From positions 1 through 7,833 of the forward strand of contig JAGAEB010000103.1 of NCBI GenBank assembly GCA_017613335.1: DNA of 7,833 nt, given 5' to 3'. This DNA comes from Methanosarcinaceae archaeon. GTDB lineage: Archaea; Halobacteriota; Methanosarcinia; Methanosarcinales; Methanosarcinaceae. Below the pieces are notes generated by a model. That model saw nothing but the letters and a program-made list of their open reading frames with translations, made no database searches and had not been told where the DNA came from. The number at the start of each line of letters is the position of its first letter. The first letter of the stretch is position 1. The position numbers were made by a program, and so were the translations under genes. Positions 1-5,537 of the stretch are shown here, piece by piece.

Positions 1-144
1 AGGAAAAGATCCCGGAAAGACAACATCCGTCAGGAAAGATCCCGGAAAGACTGCATCCGTCAGGAAAAGATCCCGGAAAGACTGCATCCGTCAGGAAAAG
101 ATCCCGGAAAGACTGCATCCGTCAGGAAAAGATCCCGGAAAGAC
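1..144. repeat. 31-bp tandem repeat array, cut by the left window edge
   Basis: Four consecutive units lie at 1-31, 32-61, 62-92 and 93-123, with the first 21 bases of a fifth at 124-144. Each unit begins AGGAAAAGATCCCGGAAAG and ends with a CATCCGTC block. Unit 2 has lost one A, so it is 30 bp, and unit 1 reads CAACATCC where the others read CTGCATCC. There are no spacers, so this is not CRISPR. The 31-bp period is not a multiple of three, which argues against a coding repeat. Read in the tbp direction (minus strand), every unit carries the short pyrimidine runs TCTTTTCC and TCTTTCC. The array lies just 3' of tbp and probably continues to the left. Confidence 0.95.
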
Positions 145-147
145 AGG

Positions 148-174
148 ATTCATCCGGAAAAGATCCGGATGAAT
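148..174 (-). terminator. Perfect 10-bp hairpin just 3' of tbp; possible terminator
   Basis: ATTCATCCGG at 148-157 is exactly complementary to CCGGATGAAT at 165-174 around a 7-base loop. It begins 11 bases past the tbp stop codon. On the tbp transcript the loop reads AUCUUUU and the hairpin is followed by CCUGUCUUUCC and the pyrimidine runs of the repeat array. The hairpin itself is seen directly. Termination is inferred: archaea rely mainly on U-rich tracts and the FttA/aCPSF1 nuclease, and this hairpin lacks a long U-run directly after it. It could instead protect the mRNA 3' end. Confidence 0.5.
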
Positions 175-185
175 TTTCGGGAATG

Positions 186-737
186 TCAGAGAAGACCCAT
201 GTTGTCGAGCTGCTCGTGGATGACATCGACGCCGCGGGCGCAGTCATCGGGCGTTTTTCCGCCGGTCACGACGAGTTTTCCGGAGCTGAAGATGAGGATA
301 ACGACTTTAGGATCATCGACTCTGTAAACGAGACCCGGGAAGATCTCAGGTTCATATTCGATGTTTTCAAGACCCAGGCCGACGGCGATGGCATTCAGGT
401 TGAGGACGGTCTGAAGGTCGGCGGAGGCGACGATGTTCTGGATGGAGATGTCGGGTTTGTCATAGCACGGAACGTCGATCTCGCGGAGTTTTAAGGCAAG
501 GTTCCCGATGACCTTGTTGACGTCTTCGACGATCTTGGAGCCTGTACAGACGACTTTTCCGGAAGTGAAGATCAGGAAAGCCGCTTTGGGTCCGCTTACT
601 CTGTAAACGAGTCCCGGGAACTTCTTTTTGTTGTATTCTGCTGACGGGAATTTTTCAACGATCATGTTCAGATCGAAAGAGTCTGCCAGCTTGGTCGAAG
701 CCACAATGTTTTCAATCTTAATATTAGCATCAGCCAT
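186..737 (-). CDS. tbp: TATA-box-binding protein (archaeal TBP, TFIID homologue)
   Basis: General transcription factor that binds and bends the TATA box, then recruits TFB and RNA polymerase. The 183-residue length is normal for archaeal TBP. Two imperfect repeats of the saddle fold are visible: residues about 7-90 (IENIVASTKL, KKFPGLVYRV, FLIFTSGKVVCTG) and about 97-180 (IQNIVASADL, IFPGLVYRV, LIFSSGKLVVTGG). The four phenylalanines that intercalate into TATA DNA in known structures correspond to F40, F57, F133 and F150, and all are present. The protein ends DNMGLL, close to methanosarcinal TBP as I recall it. The ATG at 735-737 was chosen because CCCGGAG lies 9 bases upstream and homology starts there; the frame stays open further upstream only through the promoter and a repeat array. 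It is transcribed away from the UvrA-like gene, across a 525-bp spacer with its own promoter signals. Confidence 0.98.
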   Translation of the reverse strand: MADANIKIENIVASTKLADSFDLNMIVEKFPSAEYNKKKFPGLVYRVSGPKAAFLIFTSGKVVCTGSKIVEDVNKVIGNLALKLREIDVPCYDKPDISIQNIVASADLQTVLNLNAIAVGLGLENIEYEPEIFPGLVYRVDDPKVVILIFSSGKLVVTGGKTPDDCARGVDVIHEQLDNMGLL

Positions 738-768
738 GGTGATCAACTCCGGGAACATATCCCGAGAA

Positions 769-792
769 GCTGTCGTTTTTTTGTCCGACAGC
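769..792 (-). promoter_or_regulatory. Stem-loop in the predicted tbp 5' leader
   Basis: On the minus strand GCTGTCG (792-786) pairs perfectly with CGACAGC (775-769) around a 10-base loop containing seven A residues. It sits between the TATA cluster and the ribosome-binding site, 31 bases upstream of the tbp start codon. If transcription starts about 25 bases past the distal TATA box (near 803) the whole structure is in the mRNA; if it starts from the proximal box (near 781) the upstream arm is lost. The pairing is seen directly; a role in leader stability or translation is inferred. Confidence 0.5.
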
Positions 793-804
793 GGATAAGA
801 GTAG

Positions 805-844
805 TATATATAGCATTTAACCAACGTATATAAATGTTTATATA
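805..844 (-). promoter_or_regulatory. TATA-box cluster and TATA dyad of the tbp promoter
   Basis: TTTATATA on the minus strand at 834-827 is a good archaeal TATA box; initiation would fall near 803, giving a leader of roughly 65 bases. A second box, TATATATA, lies at 805-812, and a third lies at 837-844. The first and third form a perfect dyad, TATATAAA, TG, TTTATATA (827-844), so TBP could bind in either orientation on either strand. This is the most AT-rich block in the spacer. Which box is used and whether the gene product feeds back on it are inferred. Confidence 0.7.
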
Positions 845-1052
845 GAGAAGACCCCGGGAAATCAAATAATGAATGGCTGAAAAGATATGAACGGATGATG
901 GTGCGGAAAGACCGGGCGCGGATCGAAGGATACAGGAAACGTATAAATAAGACATGATTTCCGAAAAACCGAAAGACGGGACAGACGCGGGTGAGAAACA
1001 TGATCGCCGGTCTGTTCCGGCAATCCGTTTCCTTTGCAGAGGAATGAATTCC
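845..1052. other. Non-repetitive spacer between the tbp promoter and the 9-bp array
   Basis: No convincing gene. A TATA-like TTATTTATAC is present on the minus strand at 950-941, which could be a distal tbp start. A short GC-rich hairpin, GCCGG/CCGGC with a 6-base loop, lies at 1006-1021. The words CGGAAAGAC (904-912) and CCGAAAGAC (969-977, imperfect) recall the core of the 31-bp repeats at the left edge. Frames stay open across part of this stretch, but they have no ribosome-binding site or recognisable product. Confidence 0.5.
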
Positions 1053-1267
1053 TTGTTTACATGGGTTACATGGGTTGCATGATTTGCATTGTTTACATGG
1101 GTTGCATGATTTGCATTGTTTACATGGGTTGCATGATTTGCATTGTTTACATGGGTTACATGATTTGCCTTGTTTACATGGGTTGCATGATTTGCATTGT
1201 TTACATGGGTTACATGGGTTGCATGATTTGCATTGTTTACATGGTTGCATGGTTTATATGGGTTACA
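1053..1267. repeat. Nested tandem array: 9-bp words in 27- and 36-bp units
   Basis: Six well-preserved units start at 1053 (36 bp), 1089, 1116, 1143, 1170 (27 bp each) and 1197 (36 bp), with a degenerate seventh at 1233-1267. Each unit is made of 9-bp words that fit TKRKTTRCA: TTGTTTACA, then TGGGTTGCA, then TGATTTGCA; the 36-bp units add one TGGGTTACA. The seventh unit has lost a G in its second word. Its last word, 1259-1267, contains the UvrA-like stop codon, so the array runs into the gene. There are no spacers. Because 9 is divisible by three, several frames stay open and yield Cys-rich or Met-rich pseudo-peptides; I regard these as artefacts. Confidence 0.97.
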
Positions 1268-3755
1268 GGAATTGGCCTGTGATGCTGTCCTTATTTTTCC
1301 GGATATCTTCCGGCGTGCCGCCGGCGACGATCCGGCCGCCCTGTTCGCCGCCGCCCGGGCCCATATCGATGATCCAGTCGGCATTGCGGATCACATCGAG
1401 ATCGTGTTCGATGATGATGACCGTTGCGCCGTTGTCGATCAGCGTCTGAAAAACTTTGAGAAGTGTCTGTACGTCGAGCGGGTGGAGACCGATCGTCGGC
1501 TCGTCGAACACGAAAACAGAATCGCTCTGCAGTTTTCCCATTTCGCCGGCCAGTTTGAGTCTTTGTGCTTCACCGCCGGAGAGGCCGGGCGTTTCTTCGC
1601 CGAGCGTCAGGTAGCCGAGTCCGAGACTTTTGAGGACTTCCAGGCGGCTGCGGACGAGCTTCATGTCTCTGCAGAAATCGATCGCCGTATTGATATCCAT
1701 TGCCATGATCTCAGGCAGGGAACGTGATTCACCCGCCTTGTTCGTGTGACGGATCTCCCATGCTTCCCGGGCGTATCTTGATCCGCGGCATTCCGGGCAG
1801 GAGATATCCACATCGGGCAGGAACTGGATATCCAGACTGACAGAGCCTGTGCCGTCACAGACCGGACAGCGGAGATCGCCCGTGTTGTAGGAAAAGGCGG
1901 ACGATTTTATACCCCTCTCCTTGGCGTCATCTGTGCGGGCGAATATTTTCCGCAGTTCGTCGTGCACGTCAGCATAGGTCGCAACGGTCGAGCGGATATT
2001 GATGCCGATCGGCGCAGCGTCAATGAGCTTGATGTGTCCGATCCCTTCCGCCGTGATGCTGCGGACATGAGGCGGCAGCTTTTCGCCGGCGATCACGGCT
2101 TCGAGAGCCGGCACAAGGCTTTCCAGTATAAGCGTCGTCTTTCCCGAGCCGGAAACGCCTGTCACTGCCGTGAGCCTGCCTTTCGGGATATCTGCTTCCA
2201 GCGGTTTGACGGTGTGGCGCGCATCTGTCGACAGATGTATTCTTCCGATGTCGAACATTTCAGAAGCGGATGCTTTCGGCCTGAGCAGGGCATGATCGTC
2301 CGTCAGGAAGGCGCCGATGCGGGAGTTTTTGTCGGCGATGATCCCGGGAACGGTTCCCTCGGCGATCACCTGTCCGCCGGATGCACCGGCGCCCGGCCCC
2401 ATTTCGATCAGCCAGTCGGCTTCGCGGAGAATCTGCGTATCGTGATCGACCAGGATAACGGTATTTCCGTCAGCAGCAAGGTCATGCATCACGCCGGTCA
2501 GCCCGACGATATTTGACGGGTGAAGGCCGATCGACGGCTCGTCGAGTACATACAATACACCCGTTGTCCTGTTCCTCACCGCGCGGGCGAGCTGCATCCG
2601 CTGGCGTTCACCCGTGGACAGCGTGGAAGACGCCCTGTTGAGTGAAAGGTAGGAAAGGCCGAGATCCATGAGTCTTTTGGCAGAAAGGCGGAAAGAAGAA
2701 CAGATGCTTTCCGACATCAGACGCATTTCTTCGGGGAGCGATGAAGGAACGCCGTCGACCCATTCGCACAGTTCGGAGAGAGGCATCTCACAGACCTGCG
2801 CCAGCGAAAGCCCGCGGATCTTCGGCGCTCTGGCTTCCTCTGAAAAACGGGTGCCTCCGCAGTCGGGGCAGACCTCTTCTTTCAGGAACTTGCCGACGCG
2901 TTTCATGCCTTTTTCGTCGGTGACTTTGCTCAGAGCGTTCAGCACGGTCGCCGTCGCGCTGTAATAAGTGAAATCCATTTCGCCTGCCGTAACGCTTTCT
3001 TTGTTCTTCGAACGGTAGAAAATGTGTTTCTTCTCCATCGGACCGTGCAGGACGATCTCTTTTTCCGCATCGGTCAGGTCGCGGTAAGGCACATCCGTCC
3101 TGACACCCATGGCGCGGCAGACATCTGTCATGAGCGACCACATCAGGCTGTTCCACGGCGCGACCGCGCCTTCGTCGATCGTGAGGCTCTCGTCGGGGAT
3201 CAGTGTCGATTCGTCAACGGCGCGCACCATGCCTGTGCCGCCGCATTTCTGACAGGCGCCCTGACTGTTGAAGGCCAGCTGCTCTGCGCCCGGCGGAAAG
3301 AAAGAGACCCCGCATTCGTGACAGACAAGCGGACGTTCTGCCGCAACAGCCATCGAAGGCTGACAATAATGTCCGTTCGGACAGCGGTGGCTTGCAAGCC
3401 GTGAAAACATGAGACGCAGATTGTTCAGAAGTTCAGTGCCCGTTCCGAAGGTCGAACGGATGCCGGGGACGCCCGGCCTCTGATGGAGCGCAAGCGCAGC
3501 AGGGACATACGATACATCATCGACGTCGGCACGGGCAGCCTGTGTCATGCGCCGGCGTGTATAGGTCGAAAGGGATTCCAGATAACGTCTCGAACCCTCC
3601 GCGTACAGCACGCCGAGCGCAAGCGATGATTTCCCCGATCCGGAGACACCGGCGATCCCGACGATCTTATTTAACGGAACGTCCACGTCGATGTTTTTCA
3701 GATTATGCACTCTCGCGCCCCTGATCATGATCTTTTCGGGTATATTGTCGTTCAT
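1263..3755 (-). CDS. uvrA: UvrA-family ABC ATPase lacking the UvrB-binding domain (UvrA2-like)
   Basis: An 830-residue duplicated ABC ATPase of the UvrA family, whose canonical members have about 940 residues and scan DNA for bulky lesions as dimers. First half: Walker A GVSGSGKSS (36-44), Q-loop at Q92, zinc-type cysteines C145, C148, C168, C171 and C296, C299, signature LSTGE (379-383), Walker B VLDEPS (403-408), H438. Second half: Walker A GVSGSGKTT (533-541), cysteines C630, C633, C653, C656 around FLPDVDISC, signature LSGGE (725-729), Walker B VFDEPT (749-754), H784. Only 13 residues separate C131 from C145, where canonical UvrA has a UvrB-binding domain of roughly 115 residues, so that domain is absent. 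NBD1 has LSTGE instead of LSGGE, and NBD2 reads IDAAPIG where UvrA normally has IDQSPIG. These traits point to a UvrA2 or DrrC-like paralogue (lesion or drug tolerance) rather than UvrB-loading UvrA. AAGGAG at 3771-3766 supports the ATG at 3755. No uvrB or uvrC is visible. Bacterial origin is plausible but not shown. Confidence 0.93.
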   Translation of the reverse strand: MNDNIPEKIMIRGARVHNLKNIDVDVPLNKIVGIAGVSGSGKSSLALGVLYAEGSRRYLESLSTYTRRRMTQAARADVDDVSYVPAALALHQRPGVPGIRSTFGTGTELLNNLRLMFSRLASHRCPNGHYCQPSMAVAAERPLVCHECGVSFFPPGAEQLAFNSQGACQKCGGTGMVRAVDESTLIPDESLTIDEGAVAPWNSLMWSLMTDVCRAMGVRTDVPYRDLTDAEKEIVLHGPMEKKHIFYRSKNKESVTAGEMDFTYYSATATVLNALSKVTDEKGMKRVGKFLKEEVCPDCGGTRFSEEARAPKIRGLSLAQVCEMPLSELCEWVDGVPSSLPEEMRLMSESICSSFRLSAKRLMDLGLSYLSLNRASSTLSTGERQRMQLARAVRNRTTGVLYVLDEPSIGLHPSNIVGLTGVMHDLAADGNTVILVDHDTQILREADWLIEMGPGAGASGGQVIAEGTVPGIIADKNSRIGAFLTDDHALLRPKASASEMFDIGRIHLSTDARHTVKPLEADIPKGRLTAVTGVSGSGKTTLILESLVPALEAVIAGEKLPPHVRSITAEGIGHIKLIDAAPIGINIRSTVATYADVHDELRKIFARTDDAKERGIKSSAFSYNTGDLRCPVCDGTGSVSLDIQFLPDVDISCPECRGSRYAREAWEIRHTNKAGESRSLPEIMAMDINTAIDFCRDMKLVRSRLEVLKSLGLGYLTLGEETPGLSGGEAQRLKLAGEMGKLQSDSVFVFDEPTIGLHPLDVQTLLKVFQTLIDNGATVIIIEHDLDVIRNADWIIDMGPGGGEQGGRIVAGGTPEDIRKNKDSITGQFL

Positions 3756-3926
3756 CTGTTTTCAGCTCCTTTCGACTTTGATCTGTTTCTGGCAGGCATG
3801 TTCAGGCCTTCGGACAGCCGCATCTGTTCAGGTCTTTTCTTTATCAGATTTTTTCTTTATTCAGTCTTCACCGTTTCCGCAGTCTTCCGCGATCAGATCC
3901 GATCAGATGATATCATTCAGATGATA
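3756..3926. other. Spacer between the NUDIX and UvrA-like genes, with a ribosome-binding site
   Basis: A strong Shine-Dalgarno AAGGAG for the UvrA-like gene lies at 3771-3766 on the minus strand. The minus strand from about 3862 to 3838 is A-rich, with AATAAAG- and GATAAAG-like words, but contains no clear TATA box. No T-run follows the NUDIX stop in its own direction, so read-through from NUDIX into the UvrA-like gene is possible. A 14-bp duplication fills the right end. Confidence 0.45.
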
Positions 3927-3931
3927 TCATT
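3904..3931. repeat. 14-bp direct repeat with palindromic cores at the NUDIX 3' end
   Basis: CAGATGATATCATT occurs twice back to back (3904-3917 and 3918-3931). Each copy contains the perfect palindrome ATGATATCAT. A shorter repeat, GATCAGAT, occurs at 3891-3898 and 3901-3908. The NUDIX stop codon (3927-3929 on the minus strand) lies inside the second copy. It could be a slippage duplication or a paired site for a dimeric DNA-binding protein. Confidence 0.85.
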
Positions 3932-4439
3932 CGGACAGACCGCGCATTTTCAGAAACAGGCGATAGATGGCATAAGCTGAGTTGCCGGGCATATCCGGAT
4001 ACATCGTCTTCGGGGCTTCCTGCGCCGGAACCCATTCGGCAGAGTCGACTTCTTCGGACAGCTTCAGTTCCGCTTTATGGGTAAACCCGATAAATCCGTG
4101 CATCAGCTGTTCTCTGGCGCCGAACCAATAGGTTCCCGCGTACGTCAGGGATTCCAGATCAAGGCCGAGTTCTTCTTTTACTTCTCTGACGGCGCATTCT
4201 TCCGCCGTTTCGCCGGGGGTTATGAAGCCGGATGTAAATGTGGCGTATTTGTCAGACAGATATCCCTGCCGCGCGAGGACGATCTCATCAAATTCGTTAT
4301 ATGTCAGTACAATGATACAGCTTTGGAATGTGTCAAACCATCTTTTATCACACGGCCCGCAGTACGGGACCATGCCGTCGTCGCCGGCGTGGATCTCTGT
4401 CAGTTCTGAACCGCAGTTCGGACAATATTTGTATCTCAT
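3927..4439 (-). CDS. NUDIX hydrolase with N-terminal zinc ribbon (NudC-like)
   Basis: A 170-residue soluble enzyme expected to hydrolyse a nucleoside diphosphate linked to another group, with Mg2+. An N-terminal zinc ribbon has C6, C9, C27 and C30 (CPNCG and CGPC). The NUDIX box at residues 71-93 matches GX5EX7REUXEEXGU: G71, E77, R85, E86, E89, E90, G92. Downstream, WFGAREQLMHGF (105-116) resembles the SQPWPFPxSLMxGF specificity stretch of NudC NADH pyrophosphatases, keeping the LMHGF end but not the PFP part. Thus NADH/NAD+ or an NAD-capped RNA is a reasonable substrate guess, while ADP-ribose or another compound remains possible. The start at 4437-4439 is preferred over an upstream ATG at 4481 because GGGAGAG lies a few bases before it and the zinc ribbon begins there. 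It reads toward the UvrA-like gene, 171 bp away. Confidence 0.92.
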   Translation of the reverse strand: MRYKYCPNCGSELTEIHAGDDGMVPYCGPCDKRWFDTFQSCIIVLTYNEFDEIVLARQGYLSDKYATFTSGFITPGETAEECAVREVKEELGLDLESLTYAGTYWFGAREQLMHGFIGFTHKAELKLSEEVDSAEWVPAQEAPKTMYPDMPGNSAYAIYRLFLKMRGLSE

Positions 4440-4711
4440 GTTTCTCTCCCTCAGAATAATGATCTGTTGACGACCTGTCATTTGTCGGCGATCATACTGA
4501 AATCAGCCTGTATTGATCATTTTTCGTTATATAAGAATCCGGAACACATATGTTTTTGCTCATCTGACCGTTTTGACATCTGACATGATCAGGTATTCGC
4601 CTGAAAGCTGCCGATCTTTCCGCATTCTTTTTTCGTCATGATCCGTCTGTTTTTATGCTTTTTCCCGGATCCTGCCTTTTCAGATCAGGATTTCGCTCAA
4701 AAAAGGAGAAC
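4440..4711. other. Divergent intergenic spacer
   Basis: The region separates the minus-strand NUDIX gene from the plus-strand genes. It carries the NUDIX ribosome-binding site and TATA box on the left. CATCTGAC occurs twice (4561-4568, 4578-4585), a weak 5-bp hairpin TCAGG/CCTGA lies at 4589-4604, and an ATCCTG/CAGGAT pairing lies at about 4668-4690. The plus strand is T-rich at 4627-4663 (TTTTTTC, GTTTTTATG, CTTTTTCC); TTTTTATG near 4650 is the best but weak TATA candidate for plus-strand transcription. No gene is recognised. Confidence 0.5.
4527..4534 (-). promoter_or_regulatory. TATA box for the NUDIX gene
   Basis: TTATATAA is self-complementary and is followed on the minus strand by an AT-poor stretch. 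Initiation about 25 bases downstream, near 4503, would give a leader of roughly 60 bases before the NUDIX start at 4439. Being palindromic, it could also fire to the right, but the nearest plus-strand start is about 180 bases away. Assignment rests on sequence and spacing alone. Confidence 0.5.
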
Positions 4712-4864
4712 ATGACGTCAAAACGGGTCTTCTGTTTATTATTAACATGTATGGATATGCAAAGGATTTTAACAGGAAACATCATATTCCCATCATTTCT
4801 GAGGATGTCGGGCCTTTCCGGGGCGGTGTTCCGTGCGTCTTTCATCCGCGAGGTGTCAAAATGA
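4712..4864 (+). CDS. Possible 50-residue small ORF coupled to the 157-residue gene
   Basis: An ATG at 4712-4714 is preceded by AAAAAAGGAGAAC, a strong Shine-Dalgarno word but with only three bases between GGAG and the ATG. The reading frame gives 50 residues, starting MTSKRVFCLLLTC and ending FIREVSK, with a hydrophobic stretch near residues 7-12 but no clear membrane helix. Its TGA (4862-4864) overlaps the next gene's ATG as ATGA, the classic arrangement for translational coupling. No family is recognised. The overlap could be chance, and this may just be untranslated leader; codon use does not decide it. Confidence 0.35.
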   Translation: MTSKRVFCLLLTCMDMQRILTGNIIFPSFLRMSGLSGAVFRASFIREVSK

Positions 4865-5334
4865 AGATCAATTCCGAGTCTATGAAAAAAATCCTGATGG
4901 TCCTGGCAGAACAGTATTTCAATGACAACGGCTGGAAATATTTCAGCGTCAGGGAAGATTCCGAAAAAGTTCAGAAATTTGCCGAGGATGTCAACAGGCA
5001 GTATCTGGCCTATCAGAATATTTCCAGAGACTGGTATGTTCAGAACTCCGGATCTCAGAACCGTTTCTGCTGCAGAAGCTGGGATGAGCTTAAATCTGTC
5101 GTCAATATCCTCCAGGTGAACGGCAGATTCTTCGATTTTTATGTTGATACAGGTGAATTCCGCTGCTTCTGCATCGTTCTGACGGATGACGGCAAGAAAA
5201 ACATGCCGGAAAATCAGATCGAGGCGATCCTGGACGCGGAAAAGATGTCTGTCAGGACCGTTGCTTTTATCGCCGCCGTTGCCGGCGATGCGGAAGCGTC
5301 CGTCCTTCAGATCAAGAAAAGCGGAGACGAGTGA
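4861..5334 (+). CDS. Hypothetical protein, 157 residues
   Basis: I do not recognise this protein. It lacks a signal peptide or membrane span and looks like a small globular cytoplasmic alpha/beta protein. A helical N-terminus (residues 7-20, MKKILMVLAEQYF) is followed by a charged helix (31-50), an aromatic-rich middle (W58, Y59, W74), probable strands at 86-108 (GRFFDFYVDTGEFRCFCIVL) and a helix-rich C-terminus (117-142). Cysteines cluster as C70-C71 and C102/C104, which could bind a metal or be incidental. The start at 4861 is preferred over the ATG at 4747 because GAGGTG lies five bases upstream. It may be coupled to the small ORF ahead of it by the ATGA overlap. It reads toward top6B, with a 200-bp structured spacer between them. 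Confidence 0.75.
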   Translation: MKINSESMKKILMVLAEQYFNDNGWKYFSVREDSEKVQKFAEDVNRQYLAYQNISRDWYVQNSGSQNRFCCRSWDELKSVVNILQVNGRFFDFYVDTGEFRCFCIVLTDDGKKNMPENQIEAILDAEKMSVRTVAFIAAVAGDAEASVLQIKKSGDE

Positions 5335-5337
5335 ACA

Positions 5338-5380
5338 TCTGCGCGCCGTCCGTGATCAGGGATCACGAAACAGGCGCAGA
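5338..5380 (+). ncRNA. Nested stem structure after the 157-residue gene
   Basis: TCTGCGC (5338-5344) pairs perfectly with GCGCAGA (5374-5380), and inside it CGTGATC (5351-5357) pairs perfectly with GATCACG (5361-5367) over a 3-base AGG loop. Six unpaired bases on each side (GCCGTC and AAACAG) form a symmetric internal loop. It begins three bases after the stop codon. It is followed on the plus strand by A residues, not a T-run, so it is not a standard intrinsic terminator. It could stabilise or mark the upstream mRNA 3' end, or fold in the top6B leader. The pairing is seen; no known RNA family is claimed. Confidence 0.45.
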
Positions 5381-5493
5381 AAAATAAGATCAGGCCGGAT
5401 CCTCCAGAAAAACAGGCGGATCTGTTTTCCGGGACTTCTCGGGATCGTGAGCGGGAATTTTTTTCGTGACGGCCGGCCTGAGGTGTCTGAACG

Positions 5494-5527
5494 GATCTTC
5501 TGTCAGAAGGAGATCTTCTGCAGGGGG
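5494..5527 (+). promoter_or_regulatory. top6B leader: hairpin covering AAGGAG, and GGGGG near the start
   Basis: CAGAAG (5504-5509) can pair with CTTCTG (5515-5520) over a 5-base loop, burying the Shine-Dalgarno word AAGGAG at 5507-5512. A second copy of GATCTTCTG sits just upstream (5494-5502) and is a poorer competing partner because only one base would remain in the loop. GGGGG at 5523-5527 lies 10 bases before the ATG at 5538 and only one before the ATG at 5529. The GGGGG is therefore the likelier site for 5538. Any switching is inferred. Confidence 0.4.
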
Positions 5528-5537
5528 AATGACCACA

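Noticed and set aside
1..144. CRISPR array
   Set aside because: The 31-bp units are directly contiguous with no unique spacers, and no cas gene is present.
738..1250. A 171-codon in-frame extension of tbp with Cys-rich repeats (CKQCKSCNPC)
   Set aside because: It runs through the TATA boxes and leader hairpin, its ATG has no ribosome-binding site, and the open frame is expected from a repeat whose unit is a multiple of three. TBP homology begins at 737.
1251..1260. TATA-like TTTATATG created by changes in the last repeat unit
   Set aside because: Initiation from it in either direction would begin inside the array or in the end of the UvrA-like gene, with no suitable gene to serve.
1053..1267. 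CRISPR array or integron-type site
   Set aside because: The units are contiguous and self-similar at 9 bp, without spacers, inverted-repeat ends or an integrase.
1034..1449. Plus-strand open frames with MGCMICIVY or HGLHDLHCL repeats
   Set aside because: They are readings of the same 9-bp array, and other frames of the array are open too. The downstream parts lie antisense to the UvrA-like gene.
1962..2516. 184-residue plus-strand open frame
   Set aside because: It is antisense to the ATPase core of the UvrA-like gene, and its product matches nothing I recognise.
4747..4860. 38-residue N-terminal extension of the 157-residue protein from the ATG at 4747
   Set aside because: No Shine-Dalgarno precedes that ATG, while GAGGTG lies five bases before 4861.
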